Of a stretch of 64,000 bases of DNA, positions 1-7,635 are shown piece after piece. Within the stretch, counting starts at the first letter, position 1. Each line of letters opens with the position of its first letter. A program made the translations under genes and the position numbers. The notes below the pieces were generated by a model that saw only the letters and a list, made by a program, of their open reading frames with translations, was not told the DNA's origin and searched no databases. This DNA is from MAG-120802 sp964521265 (lineage in GTDB: Bacteria > Actinomycetota > Actinomycetes > Nanopelagicales > Nanopelagicaceae): positions 40,368 to 104,367 of the forward strand of contig CAZFQY010000001.1 in NCBI GenBank assembly GCA_964521265.1, read 5' to 3'.

Positions 1-1599
1 CCGGCAATAATCATCTTAGGAAGTGGGCCAAATCGCATTGGCCAGGGAATTGAATTCGATTATTCGTGCGTTCACGCCTGCTTCGCACTAAGTGCGGCAG
101 GTTTTGAGACGATCATGATCAATTGCAATCCGGAGACAGTTTCCACGGATTACGACACTTCCGATCGACTTTATTTTGAACCATTGACCCTAGAAGACGT
201 TCTTGAGGTTTATCAAGCTGAAGTTGCTGCAGGACCAGTGATTGGAGTCATCACTCAGTTAGGTGGTCAAACTCCGCTCGGATTGGCATCAGGACTAGCA
301 AATGAAGGTGTTCCCATCCTTGGAACCTCAGTAACAGCGATCAACAACGCTGAAGATCGTGGTGAATTCGGAGAGATCTTGAGATCAACGGGTTTGAATG
401 CTCCGAAGTTTGGAACGGCATTCTCTTTCACTGAGGCAAAGAGGGTGGCGGCTGATATCGGGTATCCGGTGCTAGTTCGACCATCATTCGTTCTCGGCGG
501 ACGCGGAATGGAGATAGTTTATGATGAAGCATCTCTTCAGGGCTTTATTGAGAAGGCAACGGAGATCAACCCTGAACATCCAGTTCTGATTGATTCATTC
601 CTTGATAACGCATTAGAGATTGATGTCGACGCCCTCTACGATGGCCAGAACATGTATCTCGCGGGAATCATGGAACACATTGAAGAGGCAGGTGTGCATT
701 CTGGAGACTCAGCATGCGTTATCCCTCCACAATCTATAAGTGAGGAAATGATCAGCCAAATCCTTGAAACTACCGAGAAGCTTGCCGAGGCAATCGGAGT
801 AAGAGGGCTTCTAAATGTTCAATATGCGATAAGTGAAGATGAGCTATACGTTCTAGAGGCGAATCCTCGAGCATCTCGAACTGTCCCATATGTAAGTAAG
901 GCCACAGGTGTTAGCCTCGCTAAGGCAGCTTCTTTGATTGCAGCAGGTAGAAGTATCGAAGATTTACGCGCTGCGAGTATTCTTCCCAAAGAGAAAATGG
1001 GAATTAGCAAGGGTATTGCGGTGAAAGAAGCGGTCTTGCCCTGGAACCGCTTTAGACGAATTGATGGAAAGAGCGTTGACTCCGTCCTCGGTCCTGAGAT
1101 GAAGTCCACCGGAGAAGTAATGGGAATATCTGATGACTTCGGTACAGCCTTCGCCAAATCGCAGATTGCAGCGTTCGGTCCACTACCGCGAACTGGCAAG
1201 GTTTTCGTATCTCTCTCCGATAAAGATAAAAAGCAGGCGGTTTCGTCCGCACGAGCTCTTCATGAATTAGGCTTCGAACTCTTTGCGACATCTGGCACTA
1301 GAGATGCACTTGCGTCACAGGGGATAGCCTCACACCTAGTCGTGAAGCATTCGGAGAAGACCGTCAGTACGGAGAAATCTGCGGTAGATCTGATTGAAAC
1401 CGGTGAGATTGATTTAGTTATCAACACACCTTTCGGCCGAGACTCGAGGAAAGATGGTTGGTTTATTCGAAGCGCAGCGATCGCTCGGGGAATTCCATGT
1501 ATCACCACGATCCCTGGTTTCCGGGCTGCTGTCGCTGGGATCAGAGCTCTCCAGGACGGAACACCTACGACTAAGTCACTACAGGATTGGACCCTTTGA
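1..1599 (+). CDS. carB: Carbamoyl-phosphate synthase large subunit, C-terminal half (5' truncated by window edge)
   Basis: The reading frame is open from base 1, so the N-terminal half lies outside the window; 532 residues are visible of about 1,070-1,100 usual for CarB. The fragment opens with the second-half signature ILGSGPNRIGQGIEF, followed by an ATP-grasp domain that phosphorylates carbamate. From about fragment residue 398 (VFVSLSDKDK) to the end is the MGS-like domain, where UMP and ornithine act as allosteric effectors in known enzymes. The product, carbamoyl phosphate, feeds pyrimidine and arginine synthesis. The TGA stop overlaps the ATG of pyrK (TGATG), so the pyr genes are translationally coupled. 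No internal defect is seen. Confidence 0.97.
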   Translation, partial: PAIIILGSGPNRIGQGIEFDYSCVHACFALSAAGFETIMINCNPETVSTDYDTSDRLYFEPLTLEDVLEVYQAEVAAGPVIGVITQLGGQTPLGLASGLANEGVPILGTSVTAINNAEDRGEFGEILRSTGLNAPKFGTAFSFTEAKRVAADIGYPVLVRPSFVLGGRGMEIVYDEASLQGFIEKATEINPEHPVLIDSFLDNALEIDVDALYDGQNMYLAGIMEHIEEAGVHSGDSACVIPPQSISEEMISQILETTEKLAEAIGVRGLLNVQYAISEDELYVLEANPRASRTVPYVSKATGVSLAKAASLIAAGRSIEDLRAASILPKEKMGISKGIAVKEAVLPWNRFRRIDGKSVDSVLGPEMKSTGEVMGISDDFGTAFAKSQIAAFGPLPRTGKVFVSLSDKDKKQAVSSARALHELGFELFATSGTRDALASQGIASHLVVKHSEKTVSTEKSAVDLIETGEIDLVINTPFGRDSRKDGWFIRSAAIARGIPCITTIPGFRAAVAGIRALQDGTPTTKSLQDWTL

Positions 1600-2456
1600 T
1601 GAATATAAATTCGAAGGCAATCCAGAAGAGCGTCGAGGTGCTCTCCAATAAGAAGGTTGGCTCTTATCATCATATGGTCTTTTCAGTAGGCGAGATGGCC
1701 TTACATGCAAAACCTGGAAATTTCGTAGCCATTTCTGTCGGCGGAGCATCTTCCGCGATGGTACTGCGAAGAGCCTTTGCTATTTATCGAGCAAGTGATC
1801 GAGGAAATTACGGCGGAACAGTTGAGCTCGTTGTCGCAGCTCATGGATCCGGGAGTAAATGGTTAAGTGAACGCGCAATTCATGATCGGGTTGACATGGT
1901 TGGCCCGCTGGGGACCGCTTTTGGTATCCCAACCGAACCAGTAAATGCCCTCTTAGTTGGAGGCGGATACGGTTCAGCGCCGCTCTTTGGATTGGCAGAG
2001 GTTCTAAAGCAGCGTGGTTGTCGGGTAGATATTGTGTTGGGCGCTTCAAATGCCAACAAGATCTATGCCCCACTTGAAGGGAAACGTTCAGTCAATACGA
2101 TGACGCTAACGACTGAGGATGGTGGAGCAGGAATTAAAGGGCGTGTGACTGACGTCCTTCCGCAGCTGATCGATAAGTACTCAACCGAAATCATTTACTC
2201 CTGTGGCCCGATGGGAATGTTGGAGGCTGTAGATAAAGTCGCACAATCCTCGGGTGTGCTGCATCAGTGTGCAGTCGAGGAGTCCATGGCGTGTGGCATC
2301 GGGGTCTGTATGACCTGCGTGATTCCGCTTCGAGACGAAGCTGGTGTAATCAAGATGCAGCGAAGTTGCATTGAAGGCCCTGTTGTCGACGGAAGTAAGG
2401 TCGTTTGGGGGAATAGACGAACGGTTCCACAAGGAACTTGGGGATCTAACCAATGA
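1599..2456 (+). CDS. pyrK: Dihydroorotate dehydrogenase electron-transfer subunit
   Basis: This 285-residue iron-sulphur flavoprotein passes electrons from PyrD to NAD+ in class 1B dihydroorotate dehydrogenases. The FAD domain carries RRAFAIYRAS near residue 50, and a glycine-rich nucleotide segment GGGYGSAPLFG follows near residue 125. The [2Fe-2S] ligands are visible as Cys232, Cys237, Cys240 and Cys257 (C-x4-C-x2-C-x16-C), the family pattern. I chose ATG 1599, which overlaps the carB stop, over an upstream TTG at 1587. The 3' end overlaps pyrD by 4 bases (ATGA). Its presence identifies the neighbouring PyrD as the NAD-linked 1B type rather than the membrane quinone-linked class 2 enzyme found in mycobacteria. 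Confidence 0.94.
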   Translation: MNINSKAIQKSVEVLSNKKVGSYHHMVFSVGEMALHAKPGNFVAISVGGASSAMVLRRAFAIYRASDRGNYGGTVELVVAAHGSGSKWLSERAIHDRVDMVGPLGTAFGIPTEPVNALLVGGGYGSAPLFGLAEVLKQRGCRVDIVLGASNANKIYAPLEGKRSVNTMTLTTEDGGAGIKGRVTDVLPQLIDKYSTEIIYSCGPMGMLEAVDKVAQSSGVLHQCAVEESMACGIGVCMTCVIPLRDEAGVIKMQRSCIEGPVVDGSKVVWGNRRTVPQGTWGSNQ

Positions 2457-3388
2457 AAGATTTTGATTCCTTCGACTATAGAACAAAGTTTGGAAGCCGC
2501 TATTTCCCTTCACCAATCTTCACAGCAAGTGGATGTGCAGGTTCGGGTAAAGAGTTGAGCCAATTCTTCGATCTTGATGAATTAGGGGCAGTAGTCACTA
2601 AATCAATTGCCGTAAAACCACGTAGCGGTAGAGCGACTCCTCGCATGGCTGAAACCCCATCGGGGATGCTTAATTCAATAGGGCTGCAAGGTCCTGGAAT
2701 CGACCAATTTTTGGCAAATGACATTCCATGGTTGCAGAGCAAAGGTGCTCGGGTGATTGTTTCGATCTCGGGAGAGACTGTTGAGGAGTACGCCACCTTG
2801 GCTCGAAAACTTCGAGGGATAAACGCGCTTTACGGATTAGAGGTAAATATTTCCTGTCCAAATGTGGAAAATAGGGGATTGGTCTTCGCCTGCGATCCCG
2901 TTGCATCACGCGCAGTCATTGAGGCGGTTCGAAGAAACATAGGTGGCGACTATCCCATCATTGCGAAGCTCTCTCCAGATGTGACGGATATTGTTTCTAT
3001 CGCTAAGGAAGTGGTTTCAGCTGGTGCTGACGGTCTTGCTCTAATCAACACCGTCCTGGGGATGGTCATAGATGTGGATTCTGTGCGACCAAAGCTTGCT
3101 GGAGTAACTGGTGGCTTATCCGGACCCGCGATCCGTCCAATTGCAGTTCGAGCAATTTATCAAGTGCATGCTGCGCTCAAAACCGTTCCCATTCTCGGAA
3201 TGGGGGGAGTAGCCAGCGGCAAGGATGCTCTCGAGATGATATTCGCAGGCGCTTCTGGTGTCTCTATAGGCACTGCCACGTTTGGTAATCCAACGGCAGC
3301 AATCAAAGTTAAAGAGGAATTGGAGCAGTTACTACGCTCTAAAGGATATAAATCTCTCTCTGATGCGATAGGCGCTGCTCATGAGTAG
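2453..3388 (+). CDS. pyrD: Dihydroorotate dehydrogenase, class 1B catalytic subunit
   Basis: This 311-residue FMN-dependent TIM barrel oxidises dihydroorotate to orotate in UMP synthesis. The catalytic-loop motif NISCPNVENRG places the putative base at Cys135, as expected for class 1 enzymes; class 2 enzymes use serine. Substrate and FMN segments include NSIGLQGPG near residue 80, KLSPDVTD near 178 and GMGGVASGKDA near 250. It overlaps pyrK by 4 bases and pyrF by 8 bases, so the three genes form one coupled unit and PyrD and PyrK should be made together as a heterotetramer. Confidence 0.96.
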   Translation: MKDFDSFDYRTKFGSRYFPSPIFTASGCAGSGKELSQFFDLDELGAVVTKSIAVKPRSGRATPRMAETPSGMLNSIGLQGPGIDQFLANDIPWLQSKGARVIVSISGETVEEYATLARKLRGINALYGLEVNISCPNVENRGLVFACDPVASRAVIEAVRRNIGGDYPIIAKLSPDVTDIVSIAKEVVSAGADGLALINTVLGMVIDVDSVRPKLAGVTGGLSGPAIRPIAVRAIYQVHAALKTVPILGMGGVASGKDALEMIFAGASGVSIGTATFGNPTAAIKVKEELEQLLRSKGYKSLSDAIGAAHE

Positions 3389-4064
3389 TTCTCCGCTAAT
3401 TCTTGCTCTCGATTCGCCTGATGTTTCAAGGTGTAAAGAGCTAATCGAGGCTACAAGACAATACGTTGGAGTTTACAAATTCGGACTGGAATTTTTTACA
3501 GCTAATGGAAGAGATGCTCTAGTTGTAATCCTGCGGGAATTCCCCGAGATTCGAGTCTTCCTTGACCTAAAGCTTCATGACATACCTAATACTGTGGGCA
3601 AAGCAAGTTCCAACTTTGCAGATATGCGGATCGACTTCCTCACTGTCCACGCCTCAGGAGGTCCTGAGATGATCAAAGCAGCATCCACCGCACTGCCAAA
3701 TACACGAATAACTGCCGTCACAGTTCTTACCTCCTTAGATTCCGAAATTCTCACCTCTATGGGAATGAATTCATCAATCAGTGAGATCGTAGAGAGATGG
3801 GCGGAACTTGCTGTTGCTTCTGGGGCGAGTGCGATAGTTGCCTCACCGTTGGAGGTCTCAATACTGCGCAGGGTATTACCGCGAGAGATCGCGCTGATCA
3901 CCCCAGGTATTCGTCCGGCTCTAGCGAAGGATGATCAAAAACGGACTATGACTCCAAAGCAAGCCTTAGAGGCCGGTTCTGATTATCTTGTCATAGGACG
4001 ACCCATTACGGATGCGCCCGATGTCCGCACGGCCGCTCGAGAGATTTTTGATTCTCTTCAATAG
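3381..4064 (+). CDS. pyrF: Orotidine 5'-phosphate decarboxylase
   Basis: This 227-residue cytosolic TIM-barrel enzyme decarboxylates OMP to UMP, the last step of de novo pyrimidine synthesis. The catalytic cluster DLKLHD is at residues 62-67 (Asp62, Lys64, Asp67), and the C-terminal phosphate-binding part is seen in TPGIRPA and the late segment YLVIGRPIT. It is the shorter form close to Bacillus and E. coli PyrF, not the longer (about 275 aa) type common in mycobacteria. The ATG lies inside the end of pyrD (8-base overlap). Mycobacteria also place pyrF between carB and mihF, so the order is conserved. Confidence 0.96.
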   Translation: MSSSPLILALDSPDVSRCKELIEATRQYVGVYKFGLEFFTANGRDALVVILREFPEIRVFLDLKLHDIPNTVGKASSNFADMRIDFLTVHASGGPEMIKAASTALPNTRITAVTVLTSLDSEILTSMGMNSSISEIVERWAELAVASGASAIVASPLEVSILRRVLPREIALITPGIRPALAKDDQKRTMTPKQALEAGSDYLVIGRPITDAPDVRTAAREIFDSLQ

Positions 4065-4081
4065 CGGAGTTTAATTGCCTC

Positions 4082-4396
4082 ATGCATTCCCCGCCCTCAC
4101 TTACGAGCGAGGAACGTCGTGCCGCCTTACAGAAAGCTGCTGTTCACAGAAGGGTCCGTGCAGAGTTTAAGCAAGAAGTGAGAAGCGGAAAGAGAAATTG
4201 GCGAGAAGCGCTTGATAGCCAAGACGTTGCTATTCAGAAAATGAGAGTGAAGGAACTTATCGAGTCGCTTCCCGGCTTTGGAACCATAAGGGCGCTTGCT
4301 GTACTCGATAAAGCAGGTATCTCGCATACCCGACGAGTGCAGGGACTTGGTGTCTCTCAGCGCGAGAAATTGAAGAGTGAATTGAGAGGGCGATAG
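4082..4396 (+). CDS. mihF: Actinobacterial integration host factor (mIHF/sIHF)
   Basis: This 104-residue basic protein is the actinobacterial nucleoid-associated factor, unrelated in fold to E. coli IHF. The N-terminal helix SEERRAALQKAA and the C-terminal helix-two-turn-helix with LIESLPGFGTIRA and RVQGLG match the mIHF/sIHF family, which binds and bends DNA through the C-terminal half. It sits between pyrF and gmk exactly as in Mycobacterium. The gmk ATG follows its stop codon directly. A GGAG lies 12 bases before the ATG and an AT-rich hexamer 5 bases before it, so the initiation mode is unclear. Confidence 0.92.
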   Translation: MHSPPSLTSEERRAALQKAAVHRRVRAEFKQEVRSGKRNWREALDSQDVAIQKMRVKELIESLPGFGTIRALAVLDKAGISHTRRVQGLGVSQREKLKSELRGR

Positions 4397-4945
4397 ATGT
4401 CCGGCCGTTTAATAGTGCTATCTGGACCGGGTGGTGTTGGTAAGAGCACGATAGTAAAGGAACTGAAGAAACATCCTGAGTTCTTCTTCTCGGTATCTGC
4501 GACAACGCGATCACCGCGTCTAGGAGAAAAGGACGGGGAGGCCTATTACTTTGTAAGTGACGAGAAATTTGATGAAATGATCAAGAATAATGAATTTCTA
4601 GAGTGGGCTCATTTCGCAGGTCATAAATATGGAACCCCTAGTCGTCCCGTCGTTGATGCTCTGGCGCTTGGCAAACATGCGCTTTTAGAGATAGAGATTG
4701 ATGGGGCGAGACAGGTCCGGAGATCTCGACCGGATTCACTGCTGGTGTTTCTCCAGCCTCCTTCCTTTGAGGAGCTCGAGGGTCGAATAAGGGGTCGCCA
4801 GACAGATAGCGAGGAACGGATTAGAGCCCGTCTAGCGCTTGCTCAGGAAGAGATGGCCGCCGCCGGCGAGTTCGATCATGTAGTCGTTAACCATCGAGTC
4901 GAAGAGGTTGTAGAAGCGCTGGTATCCTTGGCGACTCGTAATTGA
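4397..4945 (+). CDS. gmk: Guanylate kinase
   Basis: This 182-residue nucleotide kinase converts GMP to GDP with ATP. The P-loop is GPGGVGKST at residues 10-18; a GMP-binding region follows with SATTRSPRLGEKDG and EFLEWAHFAGHKYGTP, and the LID region RGRQTDSEERIRAR comes later. Length is slightly short of the usual 190-210, through small N- and C-terminal extensions being absent. Its start codon abuts the mihF stop codon, and rpoZ follows 31 bases later, the conserved actinobacterial order gmk-rpoZ-coaBC-metK. Confidence 0.96.
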   Translation: MSGRLIVLSGPGGVGKSTIVKELKKHPEFFFSVSATTRSPRLGEKDGEAYYFVSDEKFDEMIKNNEFLEWAHFAGHKYGTPSRPVVDALALGKHALLEIEIDGARQVRRSRPDSLLVFLQPPSFEELEGRIRGRQTDSEERIRARLALAQEEMAAAGEFDHVVVNHRVEEVVEALVSLATRN

Positions 4946-4976
4946 ATAATCAATAGCCAGCCGGCGAGGAGTCATC

Positions 4977-5240
4977 GTGCCAAACCTTGATGGGATTACT
5001 AATCCTCCAATCGATGATCTGCTTGAAAAGAGCGGATCGAAGTACAGCTTGGTTCTCTATGCTGCGAAGCGTGCTCGACAGATCAATGCATATTACTCAC
5101 AGTTAGGTGAGGGCCTTCTGGAATACGTGGGGCCATTGGTTGAAACTCATGTCCATGAAAAGCCACTCTCGATTGCTCTCCGAGAGATCAATGACAACCT
5201 ACTCACCATCGAGAATCTCGAGCCTCAAGCGGAGAAATAA
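4977..5240 (+). CDS. rpoZ: RNA polymerase omega subunit
   Basis: This 87-residue subunit supports folding and assembly of the beta' subunit. The core helix YSLVLYAAKRARQINAYYSQ is the omega signature (residues about 23-42). Translation starts at GTG 4977, preceded by GGCGAGGAG about 5 bases upstream, one of the clear Shine-Dalgarno sites in the window. It ends one base before coaBC begins, in the usual actinobacterial context after gmk. Confidence 0.94.
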   Translation: MPNLDGITNPPIDDLLEKSGSKYSLVLYAAKRARQINAYYSQLGEGLLEYVGPLVETHVHEKPLSIALREINDNLLTIENLEPQAEK

Positions 5241-6449
5241 ATGATCACCTTCCCACGCGGTCGGGAGGTTGTGCTTGGCGTTGGAGCTGGTATTGCTGCC
5301 TACAAAGCATGTGACTTATTGCGCCGTCTACAGGATTTGGGTTTTCAAGTTACCGTAGTACCAACTAATTCCAGTTTGAATTTCGTTGGAAAAGCAACTT
5401 GGGAGGCGCTCTCGGGTCGTGAAGTTAAGACAGAAGTATGGGAAGGAACTCAATCAGTTTCTCATGTCGCGCTAGCTGATTCTGCCGATCTTGTAGTCAT
5501 CGCTCCGGCGACAGCAGATCTCATATCCCGTATCGCAACAGGCAGGGCAGATGATCTCCTGACAACTACGGTCTTGGCTACCAATGCTCCTGTTTTGATT
5601 GTTCCCTCTATGCATCCTGGGATGTATCTCAATTCTGCCACGCAAGCGAATCTACAGACGCTCTCAGATCGCGGTTTCTTTTTGATGGAGCCTGATACGG
5701 GAAGGCTTACTGGTAAAGATTCAGGAATCGGTCGCTTCCCGGAGACGGGGAGAATTCTTGATGAGGTAAGTCGCATTTCTAAAACCAACGCTAAGTTACA
5801 TGGCAAAAAAATTCTGATCACCGCAGGGGGAACTATGGAGGCTATCGATCCAGTTCGCTTCATAGGAAACAAGTCAAGCGGTCGCCAAGGTCTGGCTATC
5901 GCATACGAAGCCCTTCGAGAAGGGGCTGAGGTTACGGTCGTAAGTGGAATAACTGAGGAATATGAGCTTCCCGGTATTAAGCGTATTGATGTAGAAACCG
6001 CAGTGCAGATGCGCGAAGCTGTTATGGCAGAACTGCCAACCGTCGATGTATTGATCATGGCAGCAGCGGTTGCAGATGCTCGACCAGCATCTGCTTCAAT
6101 TGAGAAGATTGCTAAGTCAGATTTTTCGACAATCAGTCTTGAGAAAAATCCAGATATCTTGGCAGAGGCGAGTAGGCATCGTTCGCCGCACCAAGTTTTT
6201 GTCGGCTTTGCTGCTGAGACTGGAGCGGGGATTCGTGAGAAAGGTCTTAACAAGCTGCATTCAAAAGGGGTTGATTTCCTCTACGTTACCGATGTGAGTA
6301 ATGGGAAGGTTTTTGGAGAAAGCCAGACATCCGGAGTGTTGATCTCCAAACGGGGTCAAGATTGGGAATTTCAAAGTACTGATAAACACGAGGTGGGGCG
6401 AAAGATTGTTCTCGAATTAAGCCGAGAGTTAGGGGCTTTAAATGGCTAA
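5241..6449 (+). CDS. coaBC: Bifunctional phosphopantothenoylcysteine decarboxylase / phosphopantothenate-cysteine ligase
   Basis: This 402-residue enzyme carries out two steps of coenzyme A synthesis. The N-terminal flavoprotein domain (about 1-185) is the decarboxylase, with VGAGIAAYKACDLLRRL and the catalytic-histidine region SVSHVALADSAD. The C-terminal domain (about 190-402) is the ligase, with TAGGTMEAIDPVRFIGN, KSSGRQG, EKNPDILAEA and GFAAETG. Two decarboxylase motifs differ from E. coli: PAMN is PSMHPGMY, and the Cys-bearing ACGxxGxGRM loop reads TGKDSGIGRF without cysteine. I believe similar changes occur in other actinobacteria but cannot check it here. ATG 5241 abuts the rpoZ stop; the 3' end overlaps metK by 8 bases. 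Confidence 0.95.
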   Translation: MITFPRGREVVLGVGAGIAAYKACDLLRRLQDLGFQVTVVPTNSSLNFVGKATWEALSGREVKTEVWEGTQSVSHVALADSADLVVIAPATADLISRIATGRADDLLTTTVLATNAPVLIVPSMHPGMYLNSATQANLQTLSDRGFFLMEPDTGRLTGKDSGIGRFPETGRILDEVSRISKTNAKLHGKKILITAGGTMEAIDPVRFIGNKSSGRQGLAIAYEALREGAEVTVVSGITEEYELPGIKRIDVETAVQMREAVMAELPTVDVLIMAAAVADARPASASIEKIAKSDFSTISLEKNPDILAEASRHRSPHQVFVGFAAETGAGIREKGLNKLHSKGVDFLYVTDVSNGKVFGESQTSGVLISKRGQDWEFQSTDKHEVGRKIVLELSRELGALNG

Positions 6450-7635
6450 GCGACTTTTTACTTCAGAGAGCGTTACCGAAGGTCATCCCGACAAGATTGC
6501 CGATGCGATCTCTGATTCAGTTTTGGATTCACTATTGTCACAGGACCCTAAGAGTAGAGTTGCGTGCGAGACTCTTATAACCACTGGTCAGGTTCATGTC
6601 GCCGGCGAAGTGACAACAAATGGTTTCGCAGATGTTATGAATCTTGTCCGTGAAACAGTCCTTGGAATCGGTTATGACAGTTCAGATAAAGGCTTTGATG
6701 GAAATAGTTGCGGCGTTTCAGTCTCCCTTGGATCCCAGAGTCAAGATATTGCTGTCGGTGTTGATCATGCAGTTGAGGAGCGCGTCTCAAAATCAGTCGA
6801 TCCTTTCGATCTGCAAGGCGCTGGTGACCAAGGGTTAATGTTTGGATATGCGGTAAAGGATACGAAGGAGCTCATGCCGCTTCCGATTGCTATGGCGCAT
6901 CGTCTAGCAGAACGGCTAACCGAAGTTAGAAAAAATGGTGAATTAGGTTACCTACGTCCAGATGGCAAAACCCAGGTCACGATCGAATATGACGGATCTG
7001 AAGCCCTGGCGGTTAACACCGTTGTAGTCTCATCTCAACACGCTCCGGATGTCGATATAGAGAAGAAGATGACACCAGAGATCATCGAACATGTCATTAA
7101 GCCAGTCTTATCGACCTTCTCTATCCCATTTGATTCCATGAGGACCCTCATTAATCCAACGGGGCGTTTCGTCATCGGCGGCCCCATGGGAGATGCTGGT
7201 CTTACTGGTAGAAAGATTATTGTCGACACTTATGGTGGAATGGCTCGGCATGGTGGAGGCGCATTTAGCGGAAAGGATCCTTCAAAAGTCGATCGCTCTG
7301 CTGCATATGCAATGCGATGGGTAGCGAAGAATGTTGTCGCTGCTGGCCTTGCTGAAAGATGCGAAGTGCAAGTTGCTTATGCGATCGGGAAAGCCCATCC
7401 AGTTGGCCTCTTTGTTGAAACATTTGGAACGGAGAGCGTTCCGGTTTCCCAGATCTCCGACGCTGTTTTATCTGTCTTCGACCTTCGACCTGCGGCCATC
7501 ATTAAGGATCTTGATTTGCTACGTCCCATCTATAGAAAAACCAGCGCTTACGGTCACTTTGGACGCGAACTTACAGATTTCACTTGGGAGCGAGTCGATC
7601 GTGCAGCAGCTTTGGCAAGCGCCGTAAGAGGCTAA
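6442..7635 (+). CDS. metK: S-adenosylmethionine synthase
   Basis: This 397-residue enzyme makes AdoMet from methionine and ATP. All core motifs are present: FTSESVTEGHPDKIADAISD at the N-terminus, GAGDQGLMFGYA near residue 126, and the phosphate loop GGGAFSGKDPSKVDRSAAY near 271. Length is typical. It overlaps coaBC by 8 bases, and its TAA shares one base with the start of priA. There is no untranslated leader, so no AdoMet riboswitch can sit in front of it. Together with metH further on it forms part of the methyl cycle. Confidence 0.98.
   Translation: MAKRLFTSESVTEGHPDKIADAISDSVLDSLLSQDPKSRVACETLITTGQVHVAGEVTTNGFADVMNLVRETVLGIGYDSSDKGFDGNSCGVSVSLGSQSQDIAVGVDHAVEERVSKSVDPFDLQGAGDQGLMFGYAVKDTKELMPLPIAMAHRLAERLTEVRKNGELGYLRPDGKTQVTIEYDGSEALAVNTVVVSSQHAPDVDIEKKMTPEIIEHVIKPVLSTFSIPFDSMRTLINPTGRFVIGGPMGDAGLTGRKIIVDTYGGMARHGGGAFSGKDPSKVDRSAAYAMRWVAKNVVAAGLAERCEVQVAYAIGKAHPVGLFVETFGTESVPVSQISDAVLSVFDLRPAAIIKDLDLLRPIYRKTSAYGHFGRELTDFTWERVDRAAALASAVRG

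Noticed and set aside
5462..6253. Long antisense open frame (263 codons) opposite coaBC
   Set aside because: It lies fully inside a well-supported gene, is Ser/Thr/Arg-rich as expected for a shadow frame, and has no recognisable domain.
6400..6442. AdoMet riboswitch before metK
   Set aside because: metK overlaps coaBC by 8 bases, so there is no leader; metH likewise has no leader.
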